Assembly: GCA_009885515.1 (NCBI GenBank)
Contig: VFKO01000203.1
Location: 1-25,937 of the forward strand
DNA length: 25,937 nucleotides
From: Rhodobiaceae bacterium
Lineage (GTDB): Bacteria > Pseudomonadota > Alphaproteobacteria > Micropepsales > Micropepsaceae
Direction of reading: 5' to 3'
The notes beneath the pieces are model-generated. The model made no database searches. It saw only the letters and a list, made by a program, of their open reading frames with translations, and was not told the origin of the DNA. The position numbers and the translations under genes are program-made. Below, piece by piece: positions 22,311 through 25,937 of this stretch. Position 1 is the first letter of the stretch. Every line of letters starts with the position of its first letter.

Positions 22311-22964
22311 TCAAACATTGCCCTGGCTCTCGGATAAACCGCGTTCATCGGATTTCTGGAGTAGATCGCGACCGGCCCCGCCGTCGTCTAGTCCGTTCAA
22401 CAAAAGGTGGAGAACGCCTTCAAGTTCACGCTCCAGCTTTTCATAAGAAAGCTTGGAATGCAGCTGCGGGTAGCGAAACTTCATCGACGCCGACTGAATC
22501 ATTTCGGCGGTAAATACCACGTCTTCTATGTAAAACTCGCTAGACGCATTACCCGCCGCCAAAATCTCTGACATCAAGGCCCGGTTTAGCGCCAATATTC
22601 GATTGGCGAACTGCGGTCGCTCTGACGCGACAACGCGAGCCATCTCAAATACCTGCTTATCGAACTCAAGCTGGTCGTAGGTAAGGCGCATGTCAGTGAA
22701 CAAAAAATCGCGCAGTCGTTCCTTGGCCGTACGGCCAGGACGCCTCATGACTTCCCTCAGCTTTGCAATCGCGTACTCGCCAGATTCGGTGCAAATGGCC
22801 TCTGCGATGTCCAGTTTACCTGGAAAATACCGATAAAGATTGCCGGGAGACATGTTACAGTCCGAGGCAATCTCGGCCATCGTAGTTTTTGCGTAACCGT
22901 AGTGAACGAACCGTTTCTTTGCAGCTTGAAGTATGTTTCCTCGGACTGTGTCTTTGCACAACAT
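22311..22964 (-). CDS. TetR/AcrR family transcriptional regulator
   Basis: A 217-residue regulator. The N-terminal domain has the typical RGNILQAAKKRFVHYGYAKT and TMAEIASDCNMSPGNLYRYF, with the recognition helix around residues 38-46. The ligand-binding part (about 60-200) is helical, with LREVMRRPGR and RDFLFTDMRL segments; I cannot name the ligand. The tail after about residue 200 is polar. The gene is divergent from gpsA with 66 bases between. A TTGAAC-N16-TACAAT promoter and an overlapping palindrome upstream suggest autoregulation. GC content here appears lower than in the neighbouring genes. Confidence 0.92.
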   Translation of the reverse strand: MLCKDTVRGNILQAAKKRFVHYGYAKTTMAEIASDCNMSPGNLYRYFPGKLDIAEAICTESGEYAIAKLREVMRRPGRTAKERLRDFLFTDMRLTYDQLEFDKQVFEMARVVASERPQFANRILALNRALMSEILAAGNASSEFYIEDVVFTAEMIQSASMKFRYPQLHSKLSYEKLERELEGVLHLLLNGLDDGGAGRDLLQKSDERGLSESQGNV

Positions 22965-22973
22965 TTGTACGCC

Positions 22974-23012
22974 ATTGTAGACCGTTCCAGTAAATGTTCA
23001 ATAAAGCATTCA
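22974..23012 (-). promoter_or_regulatory. tetR promoter with overlapping operator-like palindrome
   Basis: The minus strand has TTGAAC (22996-23001), 16 bases, TACAAT (22974-22979). The palindrome TAAATG-N10-CATTCA (22991-23012, one mismatch) overlaps the -35 box and lies about 20 bases before the gpsA start, so the regulator could affect both genes. Confidence 0.55.
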
Positions 23013-23030
23013 CTTGCAAACTGACTCCTT

Positions 23031-24023
23031 ATGATAAATCCAGCGAATTCCGAGGGGATAAACCATGTTGGTGTGGTTGGCGCCGGGGCATGGGGTACGG
23101 CGCTTGCCCAAACGGTGGCGAACACAGGGAAAAAAGTTACTCTCTGGACGCGGGGTGCCTCGCTTGCTGGACGGATTGAACTGAAGCGGGAGAATGCCGC
23201 CTATCTGCCGGGCGTCACGCTTTCTGATCGAATTCGCGTCACACACAATGCCGCCGAGTTGGCTCGGGCAGATGCCATTCTACTTGTTTGTCCGGCCCAA
23301 CACCTTCGTTCGGTGTTGGCGTTGCTGCCTTTGTGGCCTCCAGTTTTAATCTGCGCCAAGGGAATCGAGCGTTCGTCCGGCAAGCTCATGACCGAAGTCT
23401 TTCGAGACAAGGTGCCAACTTCCGTGTTCGGAATGCTGTCTGGACCCAGTTTCGCAACGGAGGTGGTGCGCGGATTACCTTGCGCTGTGACGGTTGCATC
23501 TGACGATTTGGAATTTGCCGTATGCATTGCTGCGGCATTGGGAACCAGCTCGTTCAGGCCCTACGTGTCCAACGATGCTACCGGTGTTGCGGTTGGTGGG
23601 GCCGTGAAGAATGTGCTGGCGATTGCATGTGGGATCGTTGAAGGCCGAGGCTATGGTGAAAGTGCGCGGGCGGCTCTCACGGCTCGTGGTTTTGCAGAAA
23701 TGATGCGGTTCGCAATGGCGCTTGGCGCGCGGGCGGAAACGCTGACGGGCCTCAGTGGGCTGGGCGATCTCATTTTAACGGCGTCCAGCAAGAAGTCGCG
23801 CAATTTTGCGCTCGGTGTCCGACTGGCTGAAGGCGGGCTGATTGACGACATGGGGCCGCTTGCCGAGGGTGCTGCAAGTGCTGAAGCGTTGGTGAGGCGA
23901 GGACAGTCGATGAGCGTCGATATGCCGATTTCGGAGGCCGTCGCGCAAATAGTATCGAACAGGATTGGCGTTGACGAAGCGATCCGCGCTTTGCTGTCGC
24001 GGCCATTTAGAAACGAGTTTTGA
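23031..24023 (+). CDS. gpsA: NAD(P)H-dependent glycerol-3-phosphate dehydrogenase
   Basis: A 330-residue cytoplasmic enzyme reducing dihydroxyacetone phosphate to sn-glycerol-3-phosphate for phospholipid synthesis. GAGAWGTALA (17-26) is the dinucleotide loop, CAKGIE includes Lys110, SGPSFATEV follows at about 137-145, and catalytic Lys193 is in GGAVKNVLAIACGIVEG. ALTARGFAEM and GLSGLGDLILT complete the family pattern. No Shine-Dalgarno sequence is evident before the ATG at 23031. It is the first gene of a tight run with yciI, the EVE gene and probably the Rieske gene. Confidence 0.97.
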   Translation: MINPANSEGINHVGVVGAGAWGTALAQTVANTGKKVTLWTRGASLAGRIELKRENAAYLPGVTLSDRIRVTHNAAELARADAILLVCPAQHLRSVLALLPLWPPVLICAKGIERSSGKLMTEVFRDKVPTSVFGMLSGPSFATEVVRGLPCAVTVASDDLEFAVCIAAALGTSSFRPYVSNDATGVAVGGAVKNVLAIACGIVEGRGYGESARAALTARGFAEMMRFAMALGARAETLTGLSGLGDLILTASSKKSRNFALGVRLAEGGLIDDMGPLAEGAASAEALVRRGQSMSVDMPISEAVAQIVSNRIGVDEAIRALLSRPFRNEF

Positions 24024-24026
24024 GCC

Positions 24027-24320
24027 ATGCTTTTTGCACTCATTTGTACCGATAAGCCCAATTCGTCAGAGCTAAGGTCTGCGATGCGCCCTTCGCACCT
24101 TGCGTATATTGATGCGCAACTACGCCAAGTAAAAATTGCCGGACCTTTCTTGTCTGATGATGGTCAAACGATGGTGGGAAGCCTGATTGTCATCGAAGCA
24201 CAGGACATCGCCGCCGCGCGTGCTTTTGCGGCTGCCGACCCTTACGCTTTAGGAGGATTGTTTTCGAGCGTCGATATCAAGCCATGGCGCTGGATTGTCG
24301 GCGCACCGAAGGGCGGGTGA
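24027..24320 (+). CDS. YciI family protein
   Basis: A 97-residue ferredoxin-like-fold protein. MLFALICTDKP, RPSHLAYI with the conserved His, AGPFLSDDG and a late DPYALGGLF are characteristic of the YciI/YCII family, whose members act as small enzymes or binding proteins of mostly unknown function. It starts three bases after the gpsA stop and ends one base before the EVE gene ATG. The pairing gpsA-yciI-EVE recurs in alphaproteobacteria. Confidence 0.92.
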   Translation: MLFALICTDKPNSSELRSAMRPSHLAYIDAQLRQVKIAGPFLSDDGQTMVGSLIVIEAQDIAAARAFAAADPYALGGLFSSVDIKPWRWIVGAPKGG

Positions 24321-24321
24321 T

Positions 24322-24744
24322 ATGGCTTTTTGGCTGTTGAAGACTGAGCCTGAGACGTGGTCATGGGAGAGCCAGGTCAAAAGGGGGGCCAAGGGGGAAC
24401 CGTGGAGTGGCGTACGCAATTATCAGGCCCGCCTGAATTTGCGTGCCATGAAGAAAGGAGAGCGCGCATTCTTCTATCATTCCGGCGAAGCGCGGGCGGT
24501 GGTGGGGATTGTTGAGGTCGCCAAGGAAGCCTATCCCGATCACTCGGCCGAAAAGGGTGATTGGTCGATGGTGGATGTCGTGGCTGTGGAACCGTTCAGG
24601 ATACCGGTCACCCTGGCTGACGTCAAAGCCGCTGCGATGCTTTGCGAGATGGTGCTGGTAAAAAACACCCGCTTGTCCGTGCAGCCAGTGACAGACGCAG
24701 AGTGGAAGCTGGTGTGCAAGATGGGCGGGTTGAAGACGAAATGA
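24322..24744 (+). CDS. EVE domain-containing protein
   Basis: A 140-residue protein made of a single EVE domain (PUA-like fold). It opens MAFWLLKTEPETWSWE, then WSGVRNYQARLNLRAM, ERAFFYHSG, VGIVEVAKEAYPD and a VEPFRIPVTLADVK segment. EVE domains recognise modified bases in DNA or RNA. The start at 24322 is taken because MAFWLLK is the conserved beginning; the frame extends nine codons upstream into yciI. Confidence 0.93.
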   Translation: MAFWLLKTEPETWSWESQVKRGAKGEPWSGVRNYQARLNLRAMKKGERAFFYHSGEARAVVGIVEVAKEAYPDHSAEKGDWSMVDVVAVEPFRIPVTLADVKAAAMLCEMVLVKNTRLSVQPVTDAEWKLVCKMGGLKTK

Positions 24745-24837
24745 GGCACGCTGGGGCGGAGACTATTTTCGTTTTTGCGGTTTGACCGTGACAGGGCGCA
24801 GGACATCCCTGACAGTCGTGAAGAAGGCCGCCGCGTC

Positions 24838-25173
24838 GTGACCTACCATGCTCTTTGCCGAAGCGAAGACCTTGCCGAGGGCGCCGCGCGCGGGTTCGTT
24901 ATCGGCAAAGCCGGATGCAGGCACGAATTCATTCTGGTTCGAATGGCAGGCCGGCTGCACGCGTATGTCAATTCGTGTCCGCACCAATTGACGCCGCTCG
25001 AGACATTTCCGGACAAGTTTTTGAATGAGGATGGAACCCTTTTGGTGTGCTCGACGCACGGAGCGCGATTTCGGATCGCGGACGGATTTTGCGTCAGCGG
25101 GCCGTGTCAGGGGAAGAGTTTGACAGTTGTCCCGATCGAGATTCTGGACGGCGCTGTTACGGTTCAAGTTTGA
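24838..25173 (+). CDS. Rieske [2Fe-2S] domain protein
   Basis: A small protein of about 111 residues consisting of a single Rieske domain. The cluster ligands are Cys47 and His49 in NSCPHQ and Cys71 and His74 in LLVCSTHGARF. DGFCVSGPC and a VPIEILDGAVTVQ strand follow. It resembles ferredoxin components and nitrite-reductase-small-subunit-like proteins and probably transfers electrons in the cytoplasm. The start is a choice: the GTG at 24838 gives MTYHALCRSEDL, while a TTG at 24775 would add 21 residues without similarity. The last ten bases overlap the end of the convergent doc gene. Confidence 0.82.
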   Translation: MTYHALCRSEDLAEGAARGFVIGKAGCRHEFILVRMAGRLHAYVNSCPHQLTPLETFPDKFLNEDGTLLVCSTHGARFRIADGFCVSGPCQGKSLTVVPIEILDGAVTVQV

Positions 25174-25538
25174 GCCGTGTTGGCGCGCATCCATGGTTCG
25201 AGCGCGGCGAATTTGAACGTGCCAGACTCAAACAGGCTGATGAGGAATTCATGGGCGACGTTCGGTTCAGCCGTTATTTGAAGCCCGTTCATTCTGAGAA
25301 ACACGTCGGCGGCGGCAAAGGCGATGCGCTTGTTGCCGTCGATAAAAGGGTGATTGATCGCAAGGCTTTCGAGCAACGCAGCCGCTTCGGCAATTGCGTC
25401 GTCGTAGTAACCGGTTTGCGGTCGAAAGACCGCCGACTCCAGCGAGCCCATGTCGCGTACGCCGTGGGCGCCTCCGAAACGTTCGATCAACTCGTGGTGC
25501 ATCGCAAGCACGTCGGTGACGTTAAGGTAGTCGCGCAT
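25164..25538 (-). CDS. doc: Doc/Fic family toxin (death-on-curing)
   Basis: A 124-residue Fic-fold toxin. The active-site motif HPFIDGNKR is at residues 63-71, with catalytic His63 and the Lys-containing DGNK form seen in Doc, which phosphorylates EF-Tu and halts translation. The N-terminus has VLAMHHELIERFGG and GSLESAVFRPQ, both conserved in Doc. The start is the ATG at 25538, nine bases after the antitoxin stop; a TTG at 25544 is less likely. All key residues are present. Confidence 0.92.
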   Translation of the reverse strand: MRDYLNVTDVLAMHHELIERFGGAHGVRDMGSLESAVFRPQTGYYDDAIAEAAALLESLAINHPFIDGNKRIAFAAADVFLRMNGLQITAEPNVAHEFLISLFESGTFKFAALEPWMRANTAQT

Positions 25539-25547
25539 CGGCAAACA

Positions 25548-25769
25548 TCATTTCGCGAGCTTGCGATATAGTTCCGCGTTCCGGGCGATCGAGACTTTCA
25601 ATTGTGCCATCACATCCCGGCGCGGCTGGCCGCCCCTTTTGCGCGTGACATAGTCGGAAAATGCTTCTTCGACGACGGACTGAAATTGCCGACCCTCCGC
25701 TTGAGCGATCGCCTTGAGGTCGTCGAGAATCTTCGGGTCGGCTTGGGTTGCGAATTTGCGGCGGGTCAT
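25548..25769 (-). CDS. Antitoxin of the doc pair (ribbon-helix-helix-like)
   Basis: A 73-residue protein. The first 45 residues (KFATQADPKILDDLKAIA, then a FQSVVEEAFSDYV helix) look like a ribbon-helix-helix DNA-binding unit; the C-terminal RDVMAQLKVSIARNAELYRK helix would wrap the toxin. This is not a classical Phd, but RHH-type partners of Doc are known. The gene precedes doc by nine bases, as expected for an antitoxin. AT-rich sequence with repeated TATCAA-type half-sites lies upstream. Confidence 0.82.
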   Translation of the reverse strand: MTRRKFATQADPKILDDLKAIAQAEGRQFQSVVEEAFSDYVTRKRGGQPRRDVMAQLKVSIARNAELYRKLAK

Positions 25770-25779
25770 GTTTTCACCA

Positions 25780-25826
25780 TATCAATTTCAATCATGACAT
25801 ATCTTGATAGATAAATCAATATGATA
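25780..25826. promoter_or_regulatory. Putative antitoxin-doc operator region
   Basis: TATCAA at 25780-25785 on the + strand, TTGATA at 25804-25809 within the near-palindrome TATCTTGATA (25800-25809), and ATGATA at 25821-25826. These half-sites in a strongly AT-rich spacer just before the antitoxin ATG suit autorepression, but the promoter boxes are not clear. Confidence 0.4.
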
Positions 25827-25827
25827 G

Positions 25828-25937
25828 CTAACCTGCCCGCATAAAAGCCTGATAATCCGCGATCAGCGCCTTGCTTGCCGCTTCCACGATGCGCTTGCCT
25901 TTTCCCGGTGTTGCCTGGCTGGGGTCGGAGCCGATAC
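25828..25937 (-). CDS. Creatininase-like protein, C-terminal end (partial)
   Basis: About 36 codons enter from the right edge and stop at TAG 25828-25830. The segment IGSDPSQATPGKGKRIVEAA, followed by ALIADYQAFMRAG, resembles the end of creatininase-family amidohydrolases (G.P..AT...G..I...A). The catalytic part is off the window, so the family call is tentative. The antitoxin gene starts about 60 bases downstream in the same direction. Confidence 0.5.
   Translation of the reverse strand, partial: IGSDPSQATPGKGKRIVEAASKALIADYQAFMRAG

Noticed and set aside
24763..25194. A 143-codon minus-strand frame whose tail reads TTVRDVLRPVTVKPQKRK
   Set aside because: It is antisense to the Rieske domain with its conserved Cys-His ligands. 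The tail looks plausible but there is no independent support.

Overview
This window looks like a chromosomal segment from an alphaproteobacterium of moderately high GC. The strongest evidence is the minus-strand order hemC, hemD, a mitofilin (Mic60)-like membrane protein and hemY, which is an alphaproteobacterial arrangement. A tsaD, gpsA, YciI, EVE-domain block next to it fits the same group. I cannot place it below class level.

Layout. 1-2469 (+): the end of a 2-oxoacid:ferredoxin oxidoreductase beta subunit, an SDR oxidoreductase and an M20 metallopeptidase, closely packed. 2466-4015 (-): a DUF2855 protein and an ArfB-type ribosome-rescue hydrolase. 4114-7160 (+): a two-gene TAXI-type TRAP transporter. 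7161-8056: no gene, but a cluster of inverted repeats, including two related palindromic elements side by side. 8057-8572 (-): a conserved protein of unknown function.

8679-13787 reads as an old integrated island. An intact tRNA-Thr(CGT) lies at the right edge. A degraded copy of its 3' two-thirds, in the same orientation, lies at the left edge, which is the geometry left by integration at a tRNA 3' end. No integrase remains. Inside are a small secreted protein, a C-terminal gene remnant, an intact hipBA toxin-antitoxin pair with three evenly spaced operators, an orphan antitoxin followed by a parE toxin broken by two frameshifts, an 82-residue helical protein overlapping a GAF-GGDEF diguanylate cyclase, and four copies of a short hairpin with a conserved TGGTGTCTGACCCC-like loop.

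13979-25937 returns to core genes: an EreA/ChaN-like exported protein; the heme operon hemC-hemD-mic60-hemY ending in a membrane-anchored alpha/beta hydrolase (-); tsaD (+); a newly read 35-residue membrane peptide and a TetR regulator (-); gpsA-yciI-EVE-Rieske (+); and a Doc toxin with its ribbon-helix-helix antitoxin behind the tail of a creatininase-like gene (-). A helically phased array of GTTACG repeats lies in the convergent gap at 15.4 kb.

The items most worth a second look are the hipBA operator array, the tRNA-bounded island with its hairpin family and broken parE, the phased GTTACG array, and the 35-residue peptide with its structured leader. I do not see a clearly new multi-gene defence or biosynthetic system.
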